DNA from: Desulfobacteraceae bacterium UBA2174
GTDB taxonomy: Bacteria > Desulfobacterota > Desulfobacteria > Desulfobacterales > UBA2174
DNA: 64,000 nt
Assembly (NCBI GenBank): GCA_002327445.1
Contig: DCWA01000013.1
Location: 24,277 to 88,276 of the forward strand
Reading direction: 5' to 3'
The notes beneath the pieces were generated by a model that ran no database searches, was not told where the DNA came from, and was given only the letters and a program-made list of their open reading frames with translations. Below are positions 24,604-33,283 of the stretch, piece by piece. Numbering within the stretch: position 1 is the first letter of the stretch; the number at the start of each line of letters is the position of its first letter. The position numbers and the translations under genes are program-made.

Positions 24604-25764
24604 TCAGCGCTCCAGTTTCCAGGCCCCGCCTTCGATGCGCACCATCACGAAAGCTTCCGGGCTGAGGCCGCTGTGATCCTTTTCCGAAAAGCGGAACACG
24701 CCGCTCACCGCCGGAAAGTTGTCAATTTTTTCCAGATTGTCGCGGATCTTCGCCGGATCGCCGCCAGCGCCCCGCATCGCCCGGGCCACCAGGTGCATCG
24801 CATCCCAGGCGTATCCGCCGAAGCCGGATACCGGCATCTTCTGCGCCGTGGTGTATTTGGCAACGTAGTCCTGCAGGACCGCCTTCTGGGGGTCGTCGGC
24901 CGGCAGCAGATCGGAAACGAGAATCTTGCCGGTGGGCAGGTAGATCCCCTCGGCCGCCTCTCCGGCCAGCTCGATGAATTTGGGCGAGGCCACCCCGTGG
25001 CTCTGGTAGAGCGGCACATCGATCTGGAGCTGGCGGATGTTCTTGGCCACCACGGCCGGTCCCGGGTTGGTGCCCCAACAGACGATGGCCTGGGGGCCGG
25101 CCCCCCGGATCTTGGTCAGCTGGGCCGTCATGTCGGTGTCCTTGCCGCCGAAGCTCTCGACGGCCACGATCTCCAGCCCGTACCCGGCGGCCTGCTTCTC
25201 CAACTGCTGCTTGCCGCTTTCGCCGAAGGCGTCGGCCACGGTGATCAGGGCGATCTTCTTCAGCCCCTTCTTCTGGATGTGGGCGTAAACCGCCGCCACG
25301 GCCAGGGCGTCGTTCTGGGCCGTCTTGAAAGTCCAGGGAGTCACCGGCTCGGTGATGGCGATGCCGGCGGCGCAACTGACCAGCGGGATCCTGGCCCGCT
25401 CGGCGAAGTTTTTCACCGCCAGGCTGTCCGGGGTGGTGCTGGGACCGATGATAGCCACCACCCGGTCCTTGTTGATCAGCTTGTTGATGCCGGAGACCGC
25501 CTTTTGCGGATCGGCCTCCGTATCGTAGACCACCGCCTCGAGCATCTTGCCGTCTATGCCGCCGGCGGCGTTGATCCCCGCCACCGCCATCTCGAGGCTG
25601 CGCTTTTCCGGGTCCCCGAGGAAGGAGGCGGGGCCGGTGACGGAAAAAAGACCACCGATCTTGTAGACATCCGCCGCCAGGGCCGGCGCGGCGATCAGGA
25701 CGGCCAGCAAAACGGCCGCCCACATCCCACGGGGTTTCCTCTTCAGGCACGGTTTGAGCGTCAT
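24604..25764 (-). CDS. ABC transporter substrate-binding protein (LivK-like)
   Basis: A 386-residue periplasmic binding protein of the Leu/Ile/Val receptor family. A signal peptide runs to about residue 30 (WAAVLLAVLIAAPALAADVYKIGGLFSVTGPASFLG). The body shows the two-lobed receptor pattern: INAAGGIDGKMLEAVVYDTEADPQKAV, IGPSTTPDSLA, ITVADAFGESG. The start at 25764 follows AAAGGAG. Its place behind paaK and an ACT protein, under a Phe/Tyr attenuator, points to aromatic amino acids or arylacetates as ligand rather than leucine (inference). Confidence 0.88.
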   Translation of the reverse strand: MTLKPCLKRKPRGMWAAVLLAVLIAAPALAADVYKIGGLFSVTGPASFLGDPEKRSLEMAVAGINAAGGIDGKMLEAVVYDTEADPQKAVSGINKLINKDRVVAIIGPSTTPDSLAVKNFAERARIPLVSCAAGIAITEPVTPWTFKTAQNDALAVAAVYAHIQKKGLKKIALITVADAFGESGKQQLEKQAAGYGLEIVAVESFGGKDTDMTAQLTKIRGAGPQAIVCWGTNPGPAVVAKNIRQLQIDVPLYQSHGVASPKFIELAGEAAEGIYLPTGKILVSDLLPADDPQKAVLQDYVAKYTTAQKMPVSGFGGYAWDAMHLVARAMRGAGGDPAKIRDNLEKIDNFPAVSGVFRFSEKDHSGLSPEAFVMVRIEGGAWKLER

Positions 25765-25816
25765 GAGGGGTCTCCTTTCCGCCAGGTCGGTGACCGGCGT
25801 GGACAGGGGGAAACGA

Positions 25817-26248
25817 TTACATCGTGTACAATCGACGGCCTTCGATCACCGTGAGCCCGTCGGCGCGCAACACCTTGAGGGCCTCTTCGGGCTGATCGAA
25901 GCGGAAGATCATCACCGCGTTGGCGCCGCTGTGCTGGACGAAGGCGTACATGTACTCCACGTTGATGCCGGCGTTCTGGAGCAATTCGAGGATGTGGTGC
26001 AGTCCGCCGGGTCGGTCGTCCACCTCCACGGCCACCACATCGGTCTTGCTGACGGTGAACCCGCCCTGCTTCAAGGCGTTTTCGGCTTTTTGGTTGTCGT
26101 CCACGATGAGTCGCAGGACGCCGAAATCCGACGTGTCGGCCAAGGCCAGGGCGCGGATGTTGACCTTTGCCTCGGCCAGGATCCCCGTCACCTCGGCCAG
26201 GCGGCCGGCCTTGTTTTCCAGAAATATCGAAATCTGCTGTGCATGCAT
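25817..26248 (-). CDS. tandem ACT-domain protein
   Basis: A 143-residue protein made of two ACT domains, about residues 3-68 (FLENKAGRLAEVTGILAEAKVNIRAL) and 70-140 (VDDRPGGLHHILELLQNAGINVEYMYAFV). ACT domains bind amino acids, often as allosteric sensors. Stand-alone ACT proteins are commonly encoded next to phenylacetate-CoA ligases; here it starts 18 bases after the ligase stop. It probably senses an aromatic amino acid and modulates the ligase or its partner (inference). Confidence 0.88.
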   Translation of the reverse strand: MHAQQISIFLENKAGRLAEVTGILAEAKVNIRALALADTSDFGVLRLIVDDNQKAENALKQGGFTVSKTDVVAVEVDDRPGGLHHILELLQNAGINVEYMYAFVQHSGANAVMIFRFDQPEEALKVLRADGLTVIEGRRLYTM

Positions 26249-26266
26249 GGCGGATCTCCTTTCGCC

Positions 26267-27568
26267 TCAGATCTTGCGGTTGTCGATGACGCGCACCGCC
26301 TTGCCCTCGCTGCGCTGGATCGTGTGCGGTTCCACGAGCTTCACCTGGGCCGATACGCCGAGCATCTCCTTGATGTTCTTGCTGATCTTGCGCTCCAGGG
26401 CCTGCAGTTGGCGCACTTCGTCGGAAAAAAGTTTCTCGCCGACCTCCACCCGCACGGTGAGGGTGTCGAGGTTCTCCTCGCGGTCCACCACCAACTGGTA
26501 GTGGGGAGCCACCTCGCTGGTTTCCATCAGCACGCTTTCGATCTGGGAGGGGAAGACGTTGACCCCGCGGATGATGAGCATGTCGTCGCTGCGGCCGCTG
26601 ACCCGGTTCATGCGCACATGGGTTCGCCCGCAGATGCACGGCTCCGGGTTGAGGCTGGTGATGTCCCGCGTGCGGTAGCGGATCACGGGAAACGCCTCCT
26701 TGGTGAGGGAGGTGAAGACCAGCTCGCCGGTCTGCCCCGGCTGCAGCACCTCGCCGGTGGCCGGGTCGATGATCTCGGGCAGGAAATGATCCTCGAAGAT
26801 GTGCAGCCCCTTCTTGGCCTCGTGGCATTCGATGGCCACCCCGGGACCGATCACCTCGCTCAGGCCGTAGATGTCCACCGCGGTGAGATTGAGCTTGCGT
26901 TCGATCTCCTGCCGCATGTTCTCCGACCACGGCTCGGCGCCGAAGATCCCGAATTTGAAGCTGAGATCCTTGAACGATACGCCCATCTCCTCGGCCACTT
27001 CGGCCAGGTGCAGGGTGTAGCTGGGCGTGGCGGTGATCACCGTGGGCTTGAAATCGCGCATGATGAGAATCTGGCGTTTGGTGTTGCCGCCGGACACCGG
27101 AATCACCGACGCCCCGAGCTTCTCGGCCCCGTAGTGCACCCCCAGCCCTCCGGTGAACAGACCGTACCCGTAAGCGTTGTGGATGATGTCGTTGGCCGAG
27201 GCCCCTCCGGCTACCAGGGCCCGGGCCATCAGGGTGGCCCAGGTGTTCACGTCCCGGGCCGTGTAGCCCACCACGGTGGGCTGGCCGGTGGTGCCCGAGG
27301 AGGCGTGGATGCGCACCACGGTATCCATGGGCACGGCGAACATGCCGAAGGGGTAGTTGTCGCGCAGGTCCTGCTTGGTGGTGAAGGGAATGTGCCGGAT
27401 GTCCTCGAGGCGCTGGATGTCCCTGGGCGCAATGCCGGCGGCCGCCATCCTTTCGCGGTAGAACGGCACCGTGGCGCAGACCCGCTCCAGGGTCGTCCTG
27501 AGCCGCCGGAGCTGAATGGCTTCCAGAGCCTCTCGGGGCATGGTTTCGTACTCCACATCGTAGATCAT
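26267..27568 (-). CDS. paaK: phenylacetate-CoA ligase
   Basis: A 433-residue ANL-family ligase of the PaaK type, which activates phenylacetate and related arylacetates with ATP and CoA. Motifs: HASSGTTGQPTVVGYT (P-loop), YGLSEVIGPGVAIEC (adenine contact), YRTRDITSL, and GRSDDMLIIRGVNVFPSQIE (hinge). The start at 27568 follows AGGAGGAG. It is the first structural gene after a leader peptide and two hairpins, and precedes the ACT and Liv genes. In some anaerobes arylacetyl-CoA is reductively carboxylated to the 2-oxo acid for Phe/Tyr synthesis, which would suit the attenuator; catabolism is the alternative. Confidence 0.93.
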   Translation of the reverse strand: MIYDVEYETMPREALEAIQLRRLRTTLERVCATVPFYRERMAAAGIAPRDIQRLEDIRHIPFTTKQDLRDNYPFGMFAVPMDTVVRIHASSGTTGQPTVVGYTARDVNTWATLMARALVAGGASANDIIHNAYGYGLFTGGLGVHYGAEKLGASVIPVSGGNTKRQILIMRDFKPTVITATPSYTLHLAEVAEEMGVSFKDLSFKFGIFGAEPWSENMRQEIERKLNLTAVDIYGLSEVIGPGVAIECHEAKKGLHIFEDHFLPEIIDPATGEVLQPGQTGELVFTSLTKEAFPVIRYRTRDITSLNPEPCICGRTHVRMNRVSGRSDDMLIIRGVNVFPSQIESVLMETSEVAPHYQLVVDREENLDTLTVRVEVGEKLFSDEVRQLQALERKISKNIKEMLGVSAQVKLVEPHTIQRSEGKAVRVIDNRKI

Positions 27569-27603
27569 CTGCTCCTCCTGGCGAGAAGTGGGGTGAAGGG
27601 GTT

Positions 27604-27636
27604 AAAAAAAGGGGCTGCGGTGGTTCCCGCAGCCCC
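27604..27636 (-). terminator. second intrinsic terminator before paaK
   Basis: On the minus strand a perfect 10-bp stem (GGGGCTGCGG and CCGCAGCCCC) around a short loop is followed by seven T. It lies 36 bases upstream of the paaK start, after the attenuator, so any transcript from the leader promoter must also pass it. Confidence 0.8.
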
Positions 27637-27643
27637 TTTCAAA

Positions 27644-27755
27644 CAAAAAAAGCCATGGGAGTCACCGTTTGGCGTCCACCCATGGCTTGTCTCGGCTTGT
27701 TGTCGTTTTCGCTACCGCGCCGGTCCATGGGTAGACTTCGTAAAGAAGTACCCAT
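27644..27755 (-). promoter_or_regulatory. ribosome-mediated transcription attenuator
   Basis: Four segments on the minus strand. Segment 1 (27755-27745, ATGGGTACTTC, within the Tyr/Phe codons) pairs with segment 2 (27739-27725, GAAGTCTACCCATGG) with a 2-base bulge. Segment 2 can instead pair through ACCCATGG with CCATGGGT in segment 3 (27687-27676). Segment 3 (AGCCATGGG) pairs perfectly with segment 4 (27659-27651, CCCATGGCT), followed by seven T, as a terminator. Stalling at Phe/Tyr codons would cover segment 1 and favour the 2:3 antiterminator. The layout is read from sequence; function is inferred from known phe and trp leaders. Confidence 0.85.
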
Positions 27756-27795
27756 AAAAGCCAAAAAAGAGGAAGTACTCACAGGCGCGGGGCAT
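27712..27795 (-). CDS. Phe/Tyr-rich leader peptide
   Basis: A 27-codon open frame ending in TAG. Residues 7-18 read YFLFFGFYGYFF, with six Phe and three Tyr; the start is MPRACE. An AAAAAGG ribosome-binding sequence lies 8-9 bases upstream of the ATG, and a sigma-70 promoter about 45 bases upstream. The peptide has no protein-like features beyond the control codons, and its codons overlap segment 1 and segment 2 of the attenuator, as in pheL/pheA leaders. It was too short to be noticed as an ordinary gene. Confidence 0.85.
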   Translation of the reverse strand: MPRACEYFLFFGFYGYFFTKSTHGPAR

Positions 27796-27837
27796 CGCGT
27801 TGAACCTTTTTCTGAACGCGGTTTCAATTTTTGAAAT

Positions 27838-27867
27838 TTCATAACCGGGATCGGCCGGGCTTGTCAA
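27838..27867 (-). promoter_or_regulatory. sigma-70 promoter of the paaK leader
   Basis: TTGACA (27862-27867) and TATGAA (27838-27843), 18 bases apart on the minus strand, lie between the stop of the crotonase gene and the leader peptide. Confidence 0.65.
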
Positions 27868-27901
27868 TTCTTTTTTCCCCGACTCGATCCCGCCGCCGGA
27901 G

Positions 27902-28693
27902 TCAGTCCTCATATCCGCCGGAAAAGACCGCCGGACGCTTCTCCAGGAAGGCGCGGGTGCCCTCCTTGGCGTCGGGGCTGGCCAGGCAGAGGGCGAAGGC
28001 ATCCACTTCCAGACTGCACCCGGTGGCCAGGTCCACGTCCAGTCCCCGGTTGACGGCCTGCTTGGCGGCGCGCAGGGAAACGCGGCCCTTGGCGGCGATG
28101 CTCCGGGCGGTCTCCATCACCGCCTCCATCAGGCCCTCGGGGGGGCAGACCCGGTTGGCGATGCCGAGACGGGCGGCCTCCTCGGCGCCGATCATGCGGC
28201 CGGTGAAAATCAGCTCCTTGGCGGCGTTGGCGCCGATGAGCCGGGGCAGGCGCTGGGTGCCCCCGAAACCGGGGATGATGCCCAGCGTGATCTCGGGCAA
28301 ACCGAAGCGGGCCTTTTCGGAAGCGTAAATAAAGTCGCAGGCCAGGGCCATCTCGGTGCCCCCGCCGAGGGCGAACCCGTTGACGGCCGCAATCACCGGA
28401 ATTTCCATCGCCTGGAGCCGGTTGATGGCCGCCTGCCCCAGGGTGGCGAACCGTTTGGCCTGGAGCGGTGTGCAGCGGGCGATCTCGGTGATGTCCGCCC
28501 CGGCTACAAAAGCCTTTTCACCGGCCCCGGTGAGCACCAGGACCCGCACCGCATCGTTGGCGGCGGTCCGCTCCAGGGCCGTCAGGAATTCGTTGAGCAG
28601 TTCCCGGTTCAAGGCGTTGAGCGCCTTGGGCCGATTGAAGGTGATGGTGGCGATGCCGTCGGACACGTCGTATAGGATGTGGGTGTAGGACAT
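27902..28693 (-). CDS. enoyl-CoA hydratase (crotonase family)
   Basis: A 263-residue crotonase. The oxyanion-hole segment KAFVAGADITEI lies near 60-72. Both catalytic glutamates of the hydratase subclass are present: one in NGFALGGGTEMALACDF near 115 and one in GLPEITLGIIPGFGGTQRLPR near 135. This is the classical short-chain hydratase pattern, so crotonyl-CoA from glutaconyl-CoA decarboxylation is a fitting substrate; cyclohex-1-ene-1-carboxyl-CoA is possible but not supported by neighbours. It follows the amidase gene by 85 bases on the same strand. Confidence 0.9.
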   Translation of the reverse strand: MSYTHILYDVSDGIATITFNRPKALNALNRELLNEFLTALERTAANDAVRVLVLTGAGEKAFVAGADITEIARCTPLQAKRFATLGQAAINRLQAMEIPVIAAVNGFALGGGTEMALACDFIYASEKARFGLPEITLGIIPGFGGTQRLPRLIGANAAKELIFTGRMIGAEEAARLGIANRVCPPEGLMEAVMETARSIAAKGRVSLRAAKQAVNRGLDVDLATGCSLEVDAFALCLASPDAKEGTRAFLEKRPAVFSGGYED

Positions 28694-28778
28694 GGGAAAC
28701 TCCTTTGGTTGCGTGTTGCGGTCGTGGATGCGCCCGTTTCCAGTATCAAATTCCCGGTTTCAAGCTTCCGCTTTCAAC

Positions 28779-30545
28779 TCACCCCTTCTTGCCGGCCTGC
28801 TGGACAAAGGCCGTCGGGTTGGTTTCCCGCATGTAGGCCTCGATGCCGGCGACGATGCCATCGCACAGGTGCTCCTGGTATTTGGGATCGGTCAACCGTT
28901 GGCACTCGCGCTGATTGCTGATGAACGACGTCTCGATCAACACGGCCGGCATCTGGGCGCCGAGGAGCACGTAAAACGGCGCCTGTTTGACCCCCTTGTC
29001 GCGGACCTGGCTGTAGCGGCCTTTCATGTGGCGGTACAGCGCACCCTGGACATGGCAGGCGAGGCGGCTGGACTCGTTGATCTTGGCGTTCTGCATCAGG
29101 TCGAGCAGAATCGCCTGAAGATCGCTGATGTTCTTCTCGCTGGTGGCGTTTTCTCGCGCCGCCACCAGGATGGCGTCTTCATCGGTGGCCAGGTTGAGGA
29201 AAAAGGTCTCGATGCCGTAGGCGCGCCGGTCGCGGGCGGCATTGGTGTGAATCGAAACGAACAGGTCGGCGTTGCGGGTGTTGGCGATGGCGGTGCGCTC
29301 CTCCAGGGTGAGGAACCGGTCCGTCTCCCGGGTCAGGATCACTTCGCATCCCAGCCGCTGCTTGACCTTCTTGGCCAGCCGCTTGGAGATTTCCAGCACC
29401 ACCTTCTTTTCATGCACCCCTTTCAGGGCTCCGGGCGCGCCGAAATCCTTTCCGCCGTGACCCGGGTCGATGACGATGCGCCTGACCCCCAGGGCCAGTT
29501 GCCGTGCCAGGGCGTTGGGGGGAATCTTGCCGGGGTCGGCCACTTTCGCCGGCGATGCCGACGGTGGCGGTGCCGGTAGCTGCGCCGCCTTCGCCAAGCC
29601 CTCCTGCCCCCAGACATCGATCACGATCCGGAAGGGGTTGTCGAGGGAAAAGACCTTGTAGGATTTGAAAGACTGAAGGTCCACCACCACCCGCACGGTG
29701 TTCGCGTCGTACTGCCCGGCCCGGGCGTCCAGGAGCAAATCGTCGTTGATGGGGACCTGACGCTGCACATCCTTGCCCAGCCGGCAGCGGTCGAAATCGA
29801 TGAACAGCCGTTGGGGCTTGCCGATCTCCGGGTCCTTTTTCAGGAGGTGATGCCGGTATGTCGTCCCTCGGTCAAGGTCCACCACCACGCGGCTGTAGCT
29901 CGGGTTGGACCAGAAGCGCAGGCTTTCCACCGTTGCCGGTCCCCCGCCATTGCCGTCCGTGGCGGCGGCCGTCGTCCGGATCGGCGGCGGATCCGCTGCG
30001 GGCGCCGGGGCTGGCCGGGGCTTGCTGGACGGCGCCGGCTTTTCCGCTGGCGTCGCCTGGGCCTTGCTGGAAGGTACCGGTTTCTGCGCTGGGGTCGCCC
30101 GGGACTTGGGGGCGGTCCCGAGCAGGGCTTCGGCCTTGGAACGATAGGCGCTGCGCTCGAAACGGCGCATCAGGCGCTGGAGCAGGTCGATGCCCTCGCG
30201 TCGATCTGCGGCGCTGCCGCTGAAACGCGCCAACTCCAGGTGGAGCGCGCCGGCCTGGTACAGGGCGGCCGGCGCCAGGACCCCGTCGGGGTCTTGGAGA
30301 TAGACGGCCTTGAACTTGTCGATGCAGCGCAGCCAGTGGTGCCGGTACTTCTGGCGGGCCGGGTCCGCCTTCAGTTCCCGCTGGCACCCCTCGGCATGGT
30401 GGAAAAGGGTTTCAATCCGGCTGGCGGCCGCGACCGGAGCGGCCAGAAGCAGCGTCAGCGCCATGAGGGCCGCAACCATCTCCAGGCAGCAGGCCAGGCA
30501 ATGGCGGCGAAGACGGCGGCGATATTGGCAAACGGAAGGCGTCAT
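28779..30545 (-). CDS. N-acetylmuramoyl-L-alanine amidase (AmiC-like, AMIN domain)
   Basis: A 588-residue secreted amidase that cuts the stem peptide from peptidoglycan during cell separation. An N-terminal hydrophobic signal (about 20-42) is followed by a TPR-like helical region, an Ala/Pro/Ser linker with repeated TPAQKPVPSSKAQ-type units (about 150-190), an AMIN domain (about 205-315), and the zinc-dependent Amidase_3 domain from about 355: VIDPGHGGKDFGAPG, FVSIHTNA, and PAVLIETSFISN with the catalytic Glu. The start at 30545 lies 24 bases after the mutS stop. Confidence 0.92.
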   Translation of the reverse strand: MTPSVCQYRRRLRRHCLACCLEMVAALMALTLLLAAPVAAASRIETLFHHAEGCQRELKADPARQKYRHHWLRCIDKFKAVYLQDPDGVLAPAALYQAGALHLELARFSGSAADRREGIDLLQRLMRRFERSAYRSKAEALLGTAPKSRATPAQKPVPSSKAQATPAEKPAPSSKPRPAPAPAADPPPIRTTAAATDGNGGGPATVESLRFWSNPSYSRVVVDLDRGTTYRHHLLKKDPEIGKPQRLFIDFDRCRLGKDVQRQVPINDDLLLDARAGQYDANTVRVVVDLQSFKSYKVFSLDNPFRIVIDVWGQEGLAKAAQLPAPPPSASPAKVADPGKIPPNALARQLALGVRRIVIDPGHGGKDFGAPGALKGVHEKKVVLEISKRLAKKVKQRLGCEVILTRETDRFLTLEERTAIANTRNADLFVSIHTNAARDRRAYGIETFFLNLATDEDAILVAARENATSEKNISDLQAILLDLMQNAKINESSRLACHVQGALYRHMKGRYSQVRDKGVKQAPFYVLLGAQMPAVLIETSFISNQRECQRLTDPKYQEHLCDGIVAGIEAYMRETNPTAFVQQAGKKG

Positions 30546-30569
30546 GGTTTCGTCGTTGGTTCCAGTCCG

Positions 30570-33185
30570 TCAGGGACCAAGTTTTTTCTGCAGCCGATTC
30601 AGGGCGTTCAGGGCTTCCAAGGGCGTCATGCGCGCCACATCCAGGGCCTTGAGCGCTTCGATCACCGCCGCTTCAGGGCGCCGGAACAGCTCCATCTGCA
30701 CCGGCTTGCGGTCCTTGGCCGCCTCCTCCCCGGGGGCGGACGGTTCCGCGTCGGCGGCGGGCTGGCCGTTTTCAATCCGGTACAGGATCTTCTTCGCCTG
30801 TCGGATCACCGCCGGCGGAATCCCCGCCAGCCGGGCCACTTGGATGCCGTAGCTGCGGTTGGTGGGGCCGGGGGCCAGCTTGCGCAGGAAGATGACCTCG
30901 TCGTTCCATTCCTTGGCGGTGATGTGAAAATTCCGGACCCGTGGCTTGTGGCGCGCCAGCTCGGTCATCTCATGGTAATGGGTGGCAAAAAGGGTCTTGA
31001 CCCCCTTGCCCCCGATGTCGTGCAGGTGCTCGGCCACCGCCCAGGCGATGCTCAACCCGTCGAAGGTGCTGGTGCCCCGGCCGATTTCATCCAGAATCAC
31101 CAGGCTGTCGGGACTTGCATGGTGAAGGATGTTCGCCGTCTCCTGCATCTCCACCATGAAGGTGCTCTGGCCCCGGGCGAGGTTGTCCATCGCCCCCACC
31201 CGGGTAAAGATCCGGTCGCAGAGGCAGATGGACGCTTCCCGGGCCGGCACGAATCCGCCCATCTGGGCCATGAGCACCATCAGGGCCACCTGGCGCAGCA
31301 CGGTGGACTTGCCCGCCATGTTTGGCCCGGTGATGATTAACACTTGATGTTCCTCGTTGTCCAGTTCCACCGTGTTGGGCACGAAGCGCTCGCCGGGGAT
31401 CATCTTCTCCACCACGGGATGGCGTCCGTCCACGATGCGGATCCGCCCGTCCTCGGTGATCGCCGGCCGGCAATAGTCGTTGAGTGCCGCCGCCTCGGCC
31501 AGGGCCAGCAGGCAATCGATCCGGGCCAGGCCGTCGGCCGCGGCCCGGAGGCGCGGTCCCGCGTCCACGACGCGGCCCCGCAGGGCGTTGAAAATCTCCA
31601 GCTCCAGGGCGGCGCGCTTTTCCTCGGCCCCTAGCACCCGGGTCTCGAACGCCTTGAGATCATCGGTGATGTAGCGTTCGGCGTTGACCAGGGTCTGTTT
31701 GCGCACATAGCTCATGGGCACCTTTTCGGCCTGGGCCTTGGGCACCTCGATGTAGTAGCCGAACACCTTGTTGTAGCGCACCTTGAGCGAACCGATGCCG
31801 GTTGCCTGGCGCTCGCGGACCTCGATGCGCGCCAGATGCCCCTTGGCGTCGCGGCTGATGTCCATCAGCGCGTCGAGCCGGGCATCGTAGCCCGGCTTGA
31901 TCATGCCCCCTTCGTTGATCGTCGGCGGGGCATCCTCGCTTACGGCCCGCTCCAGTTCGGCGGCCAGCGCCTCCAGGCTGCGCCAGTCCCCCTCCAGGCG
32001 CAGGAGGGTGCCGGTGAATTCGGCCAGGGTGGCCGCGATGGCCGGCAGGGCCTGAAGAGATCCCTTCAGCGCCAACAGGTCCCGGGCGTTGCCCTGGCCC
32101 ATGGCGATCTTGGCCCCGAGACGCTCCAGGTCGCCCACCGACCGGAGCCCCTCGCGTACCCGGCGCGTGACGTCGATGCGCGCCAGGGCTTCGGCCACGG
32201 CGTCCAGGCGCGCTTCGATGGCTGGCCGGTCGCGCAGGGGATAGCGCATCCAGTGCACCAACCGCCGGGCCCCCATGGCGGTGACCGTCCGGTCGATGAC
32301 TCCCAGAAAGCTCCCCTGGCGGCGGCCGGTGCGTGCGTTGCGCACCAGGTCGAGGTTCTGGCAACTGATGTCGTCGATGATGAGGCCGCAGTCCAGGCGG
32401 TAGGTGGACAGGCCCGTCAGATGGGCGACGGCCTGCTTCTGGGTCTCGCGGGCGTAATCGATCAGGGCGCCGGCGGCCTGCACCGCCGCCGTGCACTGCT
32501 CGCAGCCGAAACCCTCCAGGGACAAGGTGCCGAATTGCTCCAGCAGACGGTGCCGCGCCGGGCCCGGCGCGAAGGTGCCATCGTCGCGATAGGTCACCGC
32601 GGCCCGTTCCACGGCCCGGCGCAGCGGCCGGTACAAGTCGTCCTGCTCCGCCTGGCGGGGCAGGAGCATCTCGCTGGGATCCACCCGCCGGATCTCGTCG
32701 GCCACCGCCTCCGCGTCGTCGCTTTCGGTGGTGCGGAAGATGCCGGTGGAGATGTCCAGGTGACTGACGCCCCAGATGCGGCCGTCGTGGACCACCGCCA
32801 GCAGGAAGTTGTCCATCCGGGCGTCCAGCATCTCGTTTTCGAGGATCATGCCCGGCGTCACCACCCGGACCACATCCCGGTCCACCAGCCCCTTGGCCTC
32901 GGCCGGATTCTGCACCTGGTCGCAGATGGCCACCTTGAATCCCTGGGCGATGAGCCGGGCCAGGTACCCCTGCACGGCCCGGTAGGGCACGCCGCACATC
33001 GGCACCGGGTTCGGATCGTTCTTGTTGCGCGAGGTCAGCGCGATGTCCAGCGCCTTGGACGCCACCCGGGCGTCCTCGAAGAACATCTCGTAGAAATCCC
33101 CCATGCGATAGAACAGGATGGCGTCGGGGTACCTTTCCTTGATGGCCAGGTACTGCTCGATCATCGGTGTCGGTTTGGGGGCCAT
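30570..33185 (-). CDS. mutS: DNA mismatch repair protein MutS
   Basis: An 871-residue MutS of full length. The N-terminal mismatch-binding motif FYRMGDFYEMFFEDA (Phe-x-Glu within GDFYEMF) is at about residues 24-38; the ATPase has Walker A GPNMAGKSTVLRQ, VGAMDNLARGQSTFMVEM and Walker B LVILDEIGRGTSTFDG, then the ATHYHEMTEL segment. The C-terminal helix-turn-helix tail for dimerisation is present. It lies between a LapA-like gene and the amidase gene on the minus strand. Confidence 0.97.
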   Translation of the reverse strand: MAPKPTPMIEQYLAIKERYPDAILFYRMGDFYEMFFEDARVASKALDIALTSRNKNDPNPVPMCGVPYRAVQGYLARLIAQGFKVAICDQVQNPAEAKGLVDRDVVRVVTPGMILENEMLDARMDNFLLAVVHDGRIWGVSHLDISTGIFRTTESDDAEAVADEIRRVDPSEMLLPRQAEQDDLYRPLRRAVERAAVTYRDDGTFAPGPARHRLLEQFGTLSLEGFGCEQCTAAVQAAGALIDYARETQKQAVAHLTGLSTYRLDCGLIIDDISCQNLDLVRNARTGRRQGSFLGVIDRTVTAMGARRLVHWMRYPLRDRPAIEARLDAVAEALARIDVTRRVREGLRSVGDLERLGAKIAMGQGNARDLLALKGSLQALPAIAATLAEFTGTLLRLEGDWRSLEALAAELERAVSEDAPPTINEGGMIKPGYDARLDALMDISRDAKGHLARIEVRERQATGIGSLKVRYNKVFGYYIEVPKAQAEKVPMSYVRKQTLVNAERYITDDLKAFETRVLGAEEKRAALELEIFNALRGRVVDAGPRLRAAADGLARIDCLLALAEAAALNDYCRPAITEDGRIRIVDGRHPVVEKMIPGERFVPNTVELDNEEHQVLIITGPNMAGKSTVLRQVALMVLMAQMGGFVPAREASICLCDRIFTRVGAMDNLARGQSTFMVEMQETANILHHASPDSLVILDEIGRGTSTFDGLSIAWAVAEHLHDIGGKGVKTLFATHYHEMTELARHKPRVRNFHITAKEWNDEVIFLRKLAPGPTNRSYGIQVARLAGIPPAVIRQAKKILYRIENGQPAADAEPSAPGEEAAKDRKPVQMELFRRPEAAVIEALKALDVARMTPLEALNALNRLQKKLGP

Positions 33186-33283
33186 GTTGCTTTCAGGTGT
33201 CGGTGCGCGGAAACGGGCGGGAAATCATGGAACGGCGCCGGCGCCCGGATGACGCCGACGCGGCATGACGGTCCAGCGGTCGG

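Noticed and set aside
27651..27690. Possible cyclic-di-GMP riboswitch, because of a GTGGACGC-like string
   Set aside because: The rest of the GEMM core is absent, and the segment is fully explained as arms 3 and 4 of the attenuator.
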